This document shows, one piece after another, positions 38,486 to 52,400 of a DNA stretch of 64,000 bases. The notes beneath the pieces were generated by a model. It had not been told where the DNA came from, made no database searches, and saw nothing but the letters and a program-made list of their open reading frames with translations. Every line of letters begins with the position of its first letter. Position 1 is the stretch's first letter. This stretch comes from Paragordius varius (taxonomy: Eukaryota > Nematomorpha): NCBI GenBank assembly GCA_964247055.1, contig OZ176051.1:4154001-4218000 (forward strand), written 5' to 3'. A program made the translations under genes and the position numbers.

Positions 38486-39929
38486 ATTATGAAGTTATAT
38501 TTAATTTTCTCTCGATTTTCACTTGTTTTTGAAAAATTGAAAAACCTATAAAATTTCAAAATTCTGATTGGCGGGATCAAAGATTTTTTCAAATTCGGTT
38601 TTAAAACACTGAAATCTGTCAAAATTTAAAAAGTTTGAGGGGTGGTGCTTAAAAATGTCCAAATTTGTCGACTAGTGTAATGGTATATCTATGAAAAAAA
38701 ATTGGTTTCGATCTGCACAGATGGCTGTCCCTCTATGAAACGAAGGATTTATCCCTCTTTTGAAAAACAAATATAATTTGAAAAATATTTACTCAACAGC
38801 AAAACTTGGTTTCGCGTGTAAAAGATGAATCACTCAATTCAGTAATTAAAACGGTTGTGGATATAGTTAAACACATCCGAGAGAATTTAACAGCCGTAAA
38901 TTTTAAACCTTCTGAAAGATATTCACAATGAGTTTGACGATATAATTTTGACCGCTGTGAGATGGCTAAGCCTTAGCAAAGTATAAATAGATTTTTTGTT
39001 TTAAGACATGAGATTTTATTTATAAAAGATAACAGAAAGTTTGACGAGGAAATTATAGTGACTAATGGTGGGTTTTATTGCCTACCTTTGCGACATTTAC
39101 TTATAGACTTAGTCTTAATACAAGTTTTCAAGGGAGCAAAATAATAACCCAAGCTAATCAAATATTTGCTTTTCAAGAAAAATTAATAATATATAAACAA
39201 GAATTTATAAATAAAACACTCCTATATTTTCCAACATTTAAAATAGATAATCATTTAGCATTTTTATCTAATGAAATGACATTCAGATTTGAAGGACTAA
39301 GAAATATTAAAAATTGCTTAAAACTCGTGGAAAATCCATGGTATGGATATATCCAATATTAAGCAACTTGAGCATCTCGGTTTTGATCAGGCGCATATCA
39401 TTGAAGAATTCGTAGATTTAAAAAGGATTCCGATTCGGGGCTATATATAAGGAGAATCGAAGAGAAGAAAAATATGTATGGTTTTGGCAAGATGTGCCAA
39501 ATAAATATGAAAATATAAAAAAATGTGCTCAAGTTATCCTAACTGTTTTTTCTCAAGTTACCCGTGGACAGCATATTCAAAAATAAGGTATCTCAACAAT
39601 AGATACAGAAATCGCTTAACCGATAATTATATGGACGACTTATTAAGATGGGTCTGTCATGAGGAGAAACCAAATTTGTCAAAAATTATTGGTTAATATC
39701 AAAATAAATGTTGTTATCAAAATATTTAATTTTTTAAACTAAATGGTGCAAAACGAGTTTTTACTGGAATGCGATCCGCAAAAAATTAATTCTGCTGATT
39801 TAGAGTATAAATATGTGCATATGTCAAATAGCTATGGAATTTTTGCCATTATGAGATTCTGGCCCTCGAAAAAAATATATATTTTATTTGGCCCGTCAAA
39901 TTTTTTTCGTGAGTACCACTGGTATATAG

Positions 39930-40493
39930 TAACACGCATTTTCTCCATTGCATTTAAATCTATTCGCCCTAATGTGCAATAAAATTCAATTATTTTATTT
40001 TGACGCAGAAATATTGCAACAGTTTTTTTCTAGCATATTAACTGCGTTTAATATCGATATTCATTATGCTGAAGCATTTAGCTAGAATGATATGTGATTC
40101 ATCAATGTAGCATGTTTGCTGCGCAAGTGTTAAAAGGTTTTGCAAAAATTAGGGATTGGTCGGAATGGTTTTTGTATTTGTAACGGTATTCAACCATACG
40201 TTTATGACTATTTAAAAATGCTATATAATGTCATAGATTTTTATATTTGTAAAAAATGACGAATTCAACATTAACTTCTCAACCAACGCTTGACTGCATC
40301 AAGGTTTAGTGGTATGCCCACTCCTTTTCCTTAAAATAATAAATGCAGTCCCCAAGAAGTAAGAACGGAACACCCCTGGAAAATATAATTTGCTGGGTAT
40401 CTCGGATTAACACAATCATGAGATCAACTTGAAAATAATTATACCTAATGGATAAAATGTTTTTAGAAACGTAGATTTATATAAAGCCCGCCA

Positions 40494-40524
<31 letters not shown>

Positions 40525-40888
40525 AACGAAATAACCAGATATCCCCATCTGAGAAAGAGGTGCGCTTAAGTTATAAATGCATATCATGCCAAAATTAGGT
40601 ACACCAAAAGTGCTTTAAAATAAAGGGCAAACTGACAAATGCAATAAATTTTAATGTGAAAATTGTTTGAACCTCAGTAATGATAATGCGACCAGATATT
40701 TAGAACCCTGGCGCAGTACAAAATTAAAACATACTTTGCCTATTTTTTAACCGGATTTTCGGTGTTTTATATTAAATGATATTGTTTACTATTAATAAGC
40801 TCATTACAATTAAAATATCCAACAATAAATTTATTTTAAATGTATACACATATAATTATATCATATGTTATATACATGGATATATAAT
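39930..40888. other. Intergenic DNA right of the hAT element
   Basis: AT-rich spacer with a (TA)n run at about 40495-40520. No coding exon, RNA gene or recognisable element was seen. Confidence 0.5.
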
Positions 40889-41387
40889 AATACTAGCGTA
40901 AATCTCGTGCTGCTACGCAGCCCGAGGAAGTCCTTCGGACTGGGGGGGCTATTAAAACGGTGCATTCATACTAATATATTGTTTACTTGGGCCAAAAATA
41001 GATTCAATTACTTTTGAATTTTTTTGGAAAAATGGCATTTTACGGGAGGAGCGGGTAAAAACAGGGCCTTAATTAAAAAAGCGAGCCGATTATGTTTGGC
41101 ACAATCGAAAATAAGTAAACAAAAATCATATTTGAAATTAAATGGTCCAACACGTTTTCCAGAAAATTCTCTCAAAGACCGATTTTTGTGGACTTCTGTT
41201 TTCAAAAAAAACCGTTTTTTTACGGGGTAGGCCCGAACTGGGGGCCTAATTCAAAAAAAGGGCGAAGCTATTGTCGGGGCATTCATTAATTATTATATTT
41301 TTTCGACATTTGGATTTGAATGGATCTACCGGTTTCCCGGAAACAGATCACCAAGCCCCTACTTTCCATTTTTATAAATATATAGAT
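40889..41387 (+). mobile_element. Family C repeat, short copy
   Basis: A compact copy of about 500 bp. It begins ACTAGCGTAAATCTCGTGCT, GCTACGCAGCCCGAGG and the AGTCCTTCGGACT hairpin, and ends CATTTTTATAAATATATAGA. Its interior matches single units of the 36699-38485 cluster. It shows the minimal unit of the family: one body between the two conserved ends. The short frame at 41024-41230 is part of the repeat. Confidence 0.72.
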
Positions 41388-44300
41388 TATAATGGTATGA
41401 TTGTTTTAAAAAATGCTGTCAAAAACAATATAATTACCAATATATGATAATAAAAATAGAGGGAAACAATATATCTGGTTTTTATAAGATGTTGCCGTGC
41501 AGATAAAATCATTCACACACGATCTTATGAAAGTTCTGTTCCATCTAAGAAAAAATTACTATTTGACAGCAAGTAAAACTATGCGTTGATAAAAAAAAGA
41601 TAGGTGAATGGATAGAAAATTATTCAAATGCCGACTTTGCTACAGTGTAAAATTTAGAAATAATTCAAATAGTTCTGAGTCTACCCAATCAATGGTATAT
41701 GACGTGACATAATTATTAATAAATAATTATTTTTTTATAATAGTTATAATATTTAAAAATAATAATTATATATATTTTTCAGATTTATGTATTTGTCCCA
41801 ATAATTTATGGTTTTGCGAAATTTTATCTAAAAAAGCTTCACAATTTTCTTCTGTATTTTTGACTATTACAATTGCTTTCTAGGTATCTATTGTGAGTTG
41901 TGTTTTTTCCGTAGTCCATATTTTGTTTATAGGAAAAGGCATGGAAAATTAAAAAACGAATTAATAAAAAATTATTATGTGTGTGTGCCAAAATTAAAAT
42001 AGGTCTATAAATTTGTTTATGCACAAAAGAATGAAAAGAAAACTGGCTAAAAATTAAAGTTTAGAGAAGCAAAAAATTAAGGAACATACCTGCCACCCAA
42101 AACATAAAAAAGTTCTTTTATTCCTATAAAAAAAGGTTATATCGAAACCAAATATAATGAATTTTAAAAATAATATGTTGCGGAAATATAAAAATTTTCC
42201 GTTTGATAATTATAATTAAAGTAAACTCAAATTAATTTAATTTAGCTGAAACTTATATGAAACAAAATGAATTTTCAAAAGATAAAATTACTAAAATATT
42301 AATTTATTTTTTGTTTATTTTTGAGGTCGCTTTTGCGGAAACCCTGAGTGAAAGTTTGGCCTAAATCTGGAGTCTGATATTTTTAGTTCCGCCACTGCGC
42401 GAATGGCTGCATTCATAAGCGATATGACCGGTCCAAAACTCAATTTCATGTATAATTAAAGCAGAAAATAAAATATTAAAATTAAAGGCCATAGTTTTTC
42501 ACAGCAAAAAAAACCATTTATTTATTTTAACTAAGGGTACTCAATCGAATTTCACAAACAAAACTTGTATAAATAAATGGTAATTAAAACATATATATAA
42601 AAAAATTATTTCAAAAAGCAGTACAAAAGTCAGCGCAGTACAGACGCGGTTTTTTTTCGAAAACCCAGTACTGTACTGCGAAAAACAGCCTATCTGGTCA
42701 CTTTAAGTAATGATAACTTTAATCCACTAATGTTAATTAGCATTGATGGTTATATCGAAATGCTGTCCCATTTGGTTACCTAGGCGATTTTAAAAGCAAC
42801 CCGCAAAGAGCTATAAAATTAAGAGTACAACAAGGCTGCTTAAAATAAAAATAAATTAAAGGTTACGAAAACAAACATGTTAACAATAATAATAAATGGC
42901 ACTTATACACAGCAGGAGACAAGTATGGTTCTTTTGGCAGTAAAAAATCAAAAAAATCTCCAAATTAGTGAAACCATATTTCTTAAAAGCCTTTCCATAA
43001 AATATACCTACTTTATAAAAAATGATAATTTACATCATTCAATTAATAGATTGCACCTCTGCTACCACACTCAAAGAACGTCCCACCTTTAAAATTCGTT
43101 AAAAATATTAATGTTGCTGGCGAAAGATGTAAGGTAGGCCCACTTTTTTTTAAAGTGATATATATTTTTGAGCCTACTAAATTTTATTACAGAACAAGAT
43201 ATCTAAAAAATGGCGGAAATAACTTTTTGGTGGCGAGTAAATTAGAATCTGAAGATCAGATTTTGGGGTAGTTCTATATCACTAACTTATGTATAAACTA
43301 ATGTTTCAAACTGTTTTGTAAAAAATTTAATTATCAAATATGATTCTCATAGATGAAAAGTTTATATTTTTACGTTTTTTAACTTATAAAGTTCCGAATT
43401 ATGATAATTCCAACATACAAATAAGGGAAACAGCTTTTAAAATAAATAAATATCAAAATTGGTAAAATGCTTCGAAAACTTTTTAAAGTTAATTATTCCC
43501 ATTTTTAACAATAATAAGCATTTATTTGTAGGCAATTTAAATCCCAAGAAGACAATGGCGGCGAAAAAGTTAGATGTGAATATATTTTTTAATCCAGCGC
43601 CCTAAAAGCTAAAAAAAAAATTTACTACTTTCATTATTTTTCAAGATATTTTAGATTTGATTCGCTGTGGGATGTAAATGTTAACATGGCGATTTTAGCA
43701 TTTACACAAAAATGAAGATAACATTAAAAATCGCTATACTCATGCAATTTTCTTCATGTATATATATATATATATATCTGTGTGTATAGTTTAAATTTGT
43801 TGTTTTTGGAGTACTTCTGAACTAAAACAAACAGATTTCATAATTGAGAACTACCCATATTGTGACAAAAGAATTAAAGCATCTTAAAGATAAATACTTT
43901 GATATTTCGAACCAAATTGGGGTAACTAATGAGTCCAGACCATGTTTAAGTTAAAATTATTAAACTGCCAAAAAAGACATATTCAATTAAAATTTAAGCT
44001 TCTATCCTACTAAATATTATATAATTAAGCCAAAATATTTAAATAAAATTTAGTTTCAAAAGCTCCTTTTTGGAATTATCGTATTTTTTCTAACGCTAAA
44101 ATTAAGTTCATTCTTTTAAAATCACCTGTAACATTGATATAAATAGAAAAATTGATTTTTGCATTATTAATATATTTAGCTAATGCACACATGTCATATG
44201 AGCTAAATTTTTACGTTCAGGGTTTTAATATCAAGTGTATTTGAATCAATCTAATTTAATTTTTCGGTTTATCAATGATACAAAAGTGCAGCTTTTGCAA

Positions 44301-45452
44301 AGGCTTCAATTTTTCCATATTTTTAGATATTTGTTTGTAACCAGGCCTGGGGTCATTAGTTACCCCAATTTTGATCGAAGTGCATAAGTCATAGAATGTG
44401 TATCTGTGTTAATATATTTTTGTGTGCCATAACACGGTGTCACAGTGTCTACAAAAAAATAAGCCTTTTGAAATATATTATAATAAAATGAATAAGGATT
44501 ATCATGGTACTTTTAATTTGGCCCTAAGATATGAGAAAATTATTACATATTGTTATGTGTTCATTATCAGAATAGCAAATCTGCAAGCTAAATGGTTCAT
44601 TATAAAAAATATACTAAAATATAACATCTAAGCACAACAATATTTAGAAAATTTTTTAATATTTAGATAAGGGCGTCCAAAGTCCCAAATTTCTTCGCTC
44701 TTCTAAAACGGGTCTAGTTTTCTAAACCAACTCGAAAAATATTTAAATTATATGCTAATGCATATTTTTTTAATTTAATTTTAGCAATTGTTGAATCTAA
44801 CTATACTAGGTTGGTGCATAAGAAAACGGTATAAAAACGCTTTAAGATATCATAAAAACACTTTTTCTACATAATTCGATGAACATTTCCACCTCCGAGT
44901 TTTGATTAATATTTGTTCGTGTTCAGATTATAAATTGTGTTTTTTTACAAAATAACCAATATGTGAAAGGAAACCATCTTTATTAGCGTTAGAAATCAGC
45001 TTTACCAATTTATTTGCCAAAGTGCTTTTAATAATATCTTAAAGTATTTTTTTTCACGATAGCATTATGATTAACCAAATTTAGCTAAAAATTAAATTTA
45101 TGAAAAAAGTGTGCATCTTTCAAAAATATTTTGAGTTGATACCAAAATCTATCTTATTAACCTTTTATCGCGCACTATCGGGATTTTTAACTTTATTTAA
45201 AGTAAACTTGTCTATTATTAAAAAGCATAAAAATTTGCGACTTTTTATAGCCCACATCTAAAAATTATTTTTTTAAAATATTTTTCTTTTTATATGTAGA
45301 TTATTAAATATATTTTTTTAAAATGAAGCATTTAATTGCCAAAAAAATTAATATAAAAATGCCCTAATTTTGTCATTTTTTGATATGGATTACTTACCAC
45401 AAGGGCCGACACAAAAAGCACCATGATAATCCTGATCCATTATCCTATCATA

Positions 45453-45498
<46 letters not shown>

Positions 45499-46639
45499 CC
45501 AGGATATTTTGTGTGTACTGTCTAACGAGCCTGGTGGCTGATAAATGCACATTTTGAAATTTAACACATATAGATAATTTTATTATATATGAAATTGTAA
45601 GGGTAAGAATATTTATGAATTTTATTATAACTTCGCATGCAACCCTTTTCCTTCTTGCGTGTTGACGTTTTGCTGTTTCGTAACCATAAATTTAAACTTA
45701 AAAAACTAATTTTTGAAAATTTTAATGGTTATAATTTTAATATCAAGCATTGTTATCCTATATCAAAAAAATATTATTTTTCTAGCTTTGTCTATTATAA
45801 TAGCTCCGAAATCCGCTCAGAACTACAGCTAATTTCAATAAATAAAAAAATTTGTTTAAAGTATTATAAGCTGCTATATATTTTTTTGTCCACCATTTTA
45901 TATTTTTAAATATAGAGTTAAAAATTATCCAAAAAAACTATGGCACAAGTTCAAGATCAAGATTTTATACTCTTTTAAATTTTTTAATGTTTTTAAATCA
46001 AGTGCCTAAAACACAACCTTTATCTGCCTTAATATTTTTACCTTTTGAGAATTTAAGTGAAAATCAAATCCGGGATGCAAACTGCAAAAAGGTAAGAAAG
46101 TGTTAAACTGGTATAAATTACCTAAACTATAAATACGTTTCCAACTTTCCAAAAATTATCATATAAAAACAAATATACGTATTCTATAAATATTTTTAAA
46201 TATACATATTAATTAGTTAATGATAAATTATCATGTCATAAATATATTTTTTATGCGCAACACTAAATTTAATTTCTAAAATAAATATTGTTGCAAAACA
46301 GTTGATTTATTTGCTAATTGGCCAAACCTTCCGTTCATCTCAACTTTGACTTATGAAGGATTCTGATGTAAGCTTATTTATATATAAATATAGATTTCCA
46401 AGTCCAAATTTATCTTTGTTTACAACACAAGTGACAAATTCTGCCCTGCTCAACATTGAATATTAAAGCATCATACTATCAAATTCTATCGTTCTAATAG
46501 ATTTGATGGGTTAATTTACTATATATTTTTTCATCGTTTATTCCTTGCACAAAACAATTTTAAAGATAGGAGAATTTAAAGTATCCAAAGGAACCACATA
46601 TTATATGTGCTTTTAAAAATTCTATAATTGTGATCAAAA
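41388..46639. other. Gene-free region upstream of the PRL phosphatase
   Basis: About 5.3 kb of AT-rich DNA. A short inverted repeat (GCAGTAC..GTACTGC) lies around 42632-42680, with (TA)n tracts near 43756 and 45460. Open frames of 60-90 codons (42877, 44422, 45637) have no domain or splice context. Nothing else is supportable apart from the probable promoter of the downstream gene. Confidence 0.5.
45460..45496. repeat. (TA)n microsatellite
   Basis: A TA run of about 37 bp. Confidence 0.92.
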
Positions 46640-48400
46640 ATGACAAACAACAAACGGATGTCAGAAATTGGCTACCTAAAGCCCCCTCCTCCTTCCGAAA
46701 TACAATATAAAAATTTGCATTTTTTAATTATGGATCGGCCCACCGATGAAAATATTCATTACTTTTTAGAAGTTATTTTTACAATCATATCCTTATATTG
46801 AATGTCCACAATTATATTTTTATAAAAATTTAAATATATTTGTTATATAATATAAAATTATGTTTGCTAATTAATATGATGTTTTTAGGAACTTAAATCC
46901 AAGAATGTCAAAGATGTGGTCAGAGTGTGTGATCCAACTTATCAAACCAAATTGTTGGCTGAAGAAGGAATACGTGTTATTGTAATTAACATTTTATTAT
47001 AAAATATTTTTTAATTTCCGAATAAATTTTTTCGATAAAATCTATTTGTGTATATTTTGCTTTTCCTATAAATATATGCCTTTATAATTATGAATTTTTC
47101 GCAATAAGGCGGTTCCATGTCATTTTTATATTTTTTTGTATTTTTTGTTAAAATTCTAATTTTTTAAAAAATAATCTTTAAAAAATAAGTCGTTATTAAT
47201 TAACATCATTCGATAAAAAAATTTTTTTCTTAAAAAAACCCAAAAATATTATTGCCAATTCACCATAAATTATTTAGGATTGGCCCTTCGATGACGGGAA
47301 AGCACCCCCAAACGATATCGTTGAAGAATGGTTTGATTTATTAAGACAACGATTTTCTCAAGATCCTGATTCCTGTATCGCTGTACATTGTGTAGCTGGT
47401 TTGGGAAGGTTTAGTTAAATTTACCATTTTTATATTTTATATTAATTTTAAAATACTGATTTTTGAAAATTTTAAGAATTTCAAAGTCTTTTATTTAAAC
47501 TTTCTTAAAATATGTTTCTATTTACAGAGCGCCTGTTTTAGTGGCCATAGCATTGATTGAAAGTGGAATGAAATATTACGATGCGGTCGATCTTATTAGA
47601 CAGTATTTTTTATTGTTTTTATGATTGCCAAAATAACCTTAGCCTATATTGCAAAAATATTTGCGTCAATGCTTTAAAAAAAATTTTTAGTCAATATTTT
47701 TGGCAAAATTAATAAATATTGGTCCATTTTTTCATTAACTAATGGATGGACATCATTAATCCTAAATGTATTTATCATTTTTCATCACACCATCCTGGCT
47801 TTTTTTGATAAAATGGTAAAAATATTATCTATTTTTTTTACCTCCTACTCACTGAATTACTTTTTTTCATGTGTATATGTGTTTACAGATTAATAATCCC
47901 TCTTTCAAAAGCGCTCATTTTGTTTAGGCATATTAAAAGTTTATAATAGTATGTGTGACTTTTTCTTTCGCATTTGTGGAAATTTACGTCTGTTGTTGCG
48001 TTAATATTTGTTGGTATTTAAAATATTTAGTACATAACACCAATTTGTTTGGGCATATACTCTTTACAATTAAAAAATATACAAATTTTCCTTTTTTTCC
48101 GTAACATTTTAATTTTTACTGTTTTTTTTTCAAAACTTTAATTAGCTATATAAATTCAATAAAGAATTCTAATAATTAAATTGCTTATAAAAGCTTTCTT
48201 TTGACACTAAATATAAAAAGCGGTCATAAAATCAAAGTTAATTTTTAAGAAATATGATTTTATAAGTAATAAATTTATCTAGAAAACGAAGAGGTGCTAT
48301 CAATGCAAAACAATTGGAATACCTTGAACATTATCGACCCAAATCTCGATTGAAGCTTAAATCCAATCACCCTAAAAATGCACAATGTTGTATTTCATAA
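46640..48400 (+). CDS. PTP4A: PRL-type protein tyrosine phosphatase (PTP4A family)
   Basis: Five exons in phase: 46640-46771, 46889-46981, 47278-47408, 47528-47602 and 48283-48400; product 182 aa (human PTP4A1 173 aa). The start ATG gives [20 protein letters not shown], then the family-typical [34 protein letters not shown] follows. The general-acid loop is WPFDDG, and the active-site P-loop is [14 protein letters not shown], with Cys and Arg in CX5R. The C-terminus is a basic [19 protein letters not shown] region followed by the CAAX box CCIS, so the protein is predicted to be farnesylated and membrane-bound like all PRLs. PRL enzymes act on growth and magnesium-transport (CNNM) signalling at the plasma and endosomal membranes. 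Introns are 117, 296, 119 and 680 nt, with none of the ultrashort class. It is tail-to-tail with FBXO9. Confidence 0.97.
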
Positions 48401-49410
48401 AACACGCCATTAGAAATCAATCAATCCTTCCTTTTTTTAAAAAAAAACTTTAAAAATTTCTAAAACTATTTTATTTAGCACCACACACTTTGTATGAGAG
48501 GAGGGGGTGTATTTAAAGTGTTCCAAATTTTAACAACCAACCTATTATGATTAATTACGTATTATATGCCGAAAAAAATTAATGTACATTGTAAATTTTT
48601 TTTATTTAATTTAAGTATGTATGTATGTATATGATTTTGAACAATATATTATTTTATTTTATGTGACTCAAATATACATATAAATTGTTTCATATTGTAA
48701 ACAAGGCAAAACTTCAATGTGTATTTTTTTATTTTTAAATTTTAATAAATAAGTTAAATTTATTTTTTGTTTTTTAATTCAATTATATGATCAATAAAAA
48801 TAGGTTTAAAAAGCAATTTGTTGAATGTCAAGGTTGATGTGCTGGAAAAAAAATACTTTTAAAAATTAAAGTTTTATAAATGATTTTTTTTTCGCATTTA
48901 TTGATTTATGTCCGTAACACATTTCAACCACAATTTATGAGTTTACAATATAATGAAAAAATCATCGTATATATATATAAATTTGTTGTTAATAAGAATA
49001 GTGTTTAAATTAAAGATGGGAAATGACTATCCAAAATATTTTTATCTTAAGTAATTGAAACTAAATTAAGAATTTTATTTTCATATAATATGTTTTAGAA
49101 TTTTAAAACCGCTCAAGTAAAAAAGCCCAATTCTACCTTTAATTTGTAATTTATGAAAAATTTCTTTAATACTGTTACAAAAACTTTTTAAGTTATAAAG
49201 TCGAGAATGGAAACTTTCAAAGTCACAAAGTATGAAAAAGGCTTAAAAAGGACTCATTTCACCCAGATATTTGGCTATTTTTCCCCAGAATCTATTTTTG
49301 AAATTAAATTATTTCTTTTTCTGTATTAAAAAACCATCATCTCTAAGTTATATATAAATTTTTATCACTGATGCTAAATATATCTATAGTAAATTTAGTA
49401 TAAAGTCAAT
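48401..49410. other. Convergent intergenic region between PRL and FBXO9
   Basis: About 1 kb holding the 3' ends of both genes. AATAAA-type signals occur near 48750 and 48793 for the plus-strand gene. No further gene or element was seen. Confidence 0.55.
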
Positions 49411-52400
49411 TTAAGATTTTTGCTTCCTTTGAATCTGTTGATAATGGTATTCGGATATAAAATTTAGGGGTGGGTATTTCTCCTGACACAAATCAAATAT
49501 CGTTTTAGTTTTATTCCCATTTCTATGAACGAAATAAAAATTAAAAATATAAACATAATACAGTAAAAATTGAAATTATACGGACAATACGTAAAAATAT
49601 ATTAGGACAAAATTTTTTTTTAAAAGACAACCATACTTTTATACATTAATTTATCTTATTAATCATTTTATAACAATCGTAAAATGTGTAATCGATTATT
49701 TTACCAATAAAAATCTCTATTTTATGCTTTTAAGTTTAAAGAATGAGTTGTATTTGAAAAAATCAAGATTGATAAAGTATAGAGTTATCTTTTGAAAAAA
49801 AAAATTGTCTCTATATTTTTACGTTTTGTCCGTATATTTCAATTTTTACTGTATTTTTTTAAAAAATATATTTTTTTACCCATATTTAATGTCAAGTGAA
49901 TAATTTTTCCACTTTAATCGACGATTGGGTTGACGTCTCCCGTTGGGCAATAAACTAAATTGCTAAATTAAAAAAAATATATAAAAGATAGAAACATAAA
50001 TTTTTTATACTTTCTCACATAACAATATATCTTTATTTTGTTTTTACAATGAAAACATAACCAATATTTATGGTTAAAACTTACTGATCATATGCAATCA
50101 AAATTAAAATTATTTTATTATAATTTTTGCATATTAACCCATATTTTAGATAAAAAGCTACGATAATAACATTAAATATAAATACCAATTAATTTAACAT
50201 TTATTATTTTACAGTCATGTATCCTTTATTTTATAAAAAATTATTTTTTGTTAAATGGGTATTTTGGTAAAGAATGGAAAAAACAAGAGCTCTATGGTAT
50301 TAAAAACATATATTCATCAAAAAAATATAAGTTACCATAGAGCTCTTGTTTTCATTCTTTGCCAAATATTTATACCCATTTAACGAAAAAAAAATTAATT
50401 TTTGATAAAATAGGGGATATACATGACTGTAATAGTTAAGAAAAATAGGCATATTACCAAATCATACGTAGAATAATTGTAGGTGGTTAAATGTGAATTT
50501 GTAGTACGCGACTGACGACGTCCATAATTGGAAGTGGGTTGGGGCATATAAGCGCCAGGACTTTTTTTGGTAAACACAATATGAATGAGGTTAGAAAAAC
50601 CATTTTCTATAACAGCTTCATTATTATTACAATAGGATATATCTGCTTGAAATAATAGGGATGTGTTTATATTTTGTGGAGAACTGCATGTTTTTGAATC
50701 CATTAAATAATAATTCCCAACCAAAAGATTCGAGAGTTGAAATTGTGAAAGTAAATGAGCCCATTGTTGTTCATTGATATTACATCGATTAGCTGCATAT
50801 ATATGATATGGTAAGCATAATAATATGAATAGTATAGGATTCGGTATTGAAATGAAAATCCAAGATTAAAACCACAACTATTTTTGGTTTCGGTTCCATG
50901 AAAATTTTTAGTTTGTAGTTATGGTTTTCCAAAAACGGTTCCTTTTCAGGGCCATGATAAAAATTTTAAAAACAAAGATTAAACAATTAGTAATGGGAAA
51001 ATTACTTTCTATATATTCGGCAAGAATCAAAAGTTTGGGAAGCATAAGGCTAGGAGCTTCTAAACAATTGAGCATTAACACACAATTTTTCAATCTTTCA
51101 TTGTTTTTATTATTATTATGAGTTGTTTTTTCCAAAGATAAGGGTTCATACAAAGTCCCATAATTATATGGTTTAAAGAATTTCAAGTATCGATAATATG
51201 TGATAGAATAACACGGGAGACTAGAATCATCTATTATGCCATCATTTTGTCCATATCTCCAATAACTTGCTTTGCTAATATACCATCCTGAAAAAAATAC
51301 AACCGAAATTTTTTTTTAAATTTATGTAAATTTGGTATGAAACCTTCAATAAAGGTTAAAATCAAGTTTAAACAAATAGGTTTCAGCTGACCGCTTCAAT
51401 AAAATTTTAAATCTAAGTATTTAAGTCCAACCGTTTATTGATTCATGATCATCACCCCTTATAAAAATAATCCAGTAAAAAACTTTTAAATGTATATTTA
51501 TGACGAATTATAAAATTTGGATTAATATCCAATTTAACGGGAAACTATGTAAAATTTAATCAATTTTGTTTTATGTTAATAATTTATTATAACACGATTA
51601 AATTTAGTAATGGTTGAATGACTATGACAGTTAATAACTACAATTACAGACCCATTATTATTTTTGGGGTCAAAAACCGAACGCCAATAATTAATACATA
51701 TATATTCAATTTAACATTAAGTCGTGAAAATAAACAAATGCAATTTAAATAGAAGGCAGATAATATCTGAACATTCTCCGTCAATAGCACTTATAAGTAC
51801 AATACATTTTTTACACTGGATTAATTATTTGAATTTAAAATAAGAAAATACCGTCAAAACGAGGCATAGGAGTATTTTTTAAAAAGGTTTTCCATAATAT
51901 ATCCTTTTCGTCCGTTGTTTTAAGAACAATTTGATTGGTGATGGCAGGTCCCATTTGACTAACAAATATTTTATGCCATAATTGATCGTCAGACACAATG
52001 GGTCGCAACATAATAGAAACCTGTGTAAAGATTCATTATACTTTTGATAGGATTTCAAAATATTTGACGCCATGGTGGAAAATGACATAATAAACAATTT
52101 TTGATAATAACTCTTTTGGGAGCTTTAACAATGTGCAATTCGTTTTGTTGTGATAAAGTGCTTCAATAACTTTCGATGTTTCAACATCATTTACTGATAA
52201 GTCTACAAAATTACCCAATCTGTAAATAAAATGTATGGATACTCGGACGTATTTTGAATGGATTTCAAGAATTTGGACATATAAATATCAATTTCAGAAT
52301 TTAATTGAGTAGCCTTTCTATAATAATTAAGCGCCTCATTTATTAACCCAGACGACTCATATAACATCCCTTTAATGTAAAATCTTTTAGCCTATTATTA

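Larger units (their letters stand above)
34868..39929 (+). mobile_element. hAT-superfamily DNA transposon (Buster/ZBED-like) with target-site duplication
   Basis: The element spans 34876-39921. The left end is CAGTGATACTCAAACCGCGG and the right end is TGAGTACCACTG, an inverted match. Both sides carry the perfect 8-bp duplication GTATATAG, which fits the hAT/Buster pattern nnnTAnnn. Translated pieces match the ZBED/GTF2IRD2-type transposase: a BED finger near 35370-35570 (WEEKFFVDFKN, CLIC..H..HH) and KPFTDSQLIKK near 35695. The catalytic half follows near 38700-39350 (HQQNLVSRVKDES, then LTAVRWLSLSKV, then YFPTFKI). Frames are broken by shifts and stops, for example a one-base shift before the WEEKFF segment, so it is inactive. 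Other repeats were inserted into it: 36700-38485, and perhaps a second one whose ends share GCACCACCCC near 35770 and 38645. Confidence 0.88.

Noticed and set aside
37119-38532. Twin 106- and 118-codon frames (MARLCSAQSK...) as a duplicated gene pair
   Set aside because: They lie in units of a dispersed repeat also found at 13798 and 40889, show no domain, and overlap other frames of the same repeat.
45637-45909. 90-codon frame upstream of the PRL gene
   Set aside because: No domain, no start context, and composition like the surrounding AT-rich spacer.
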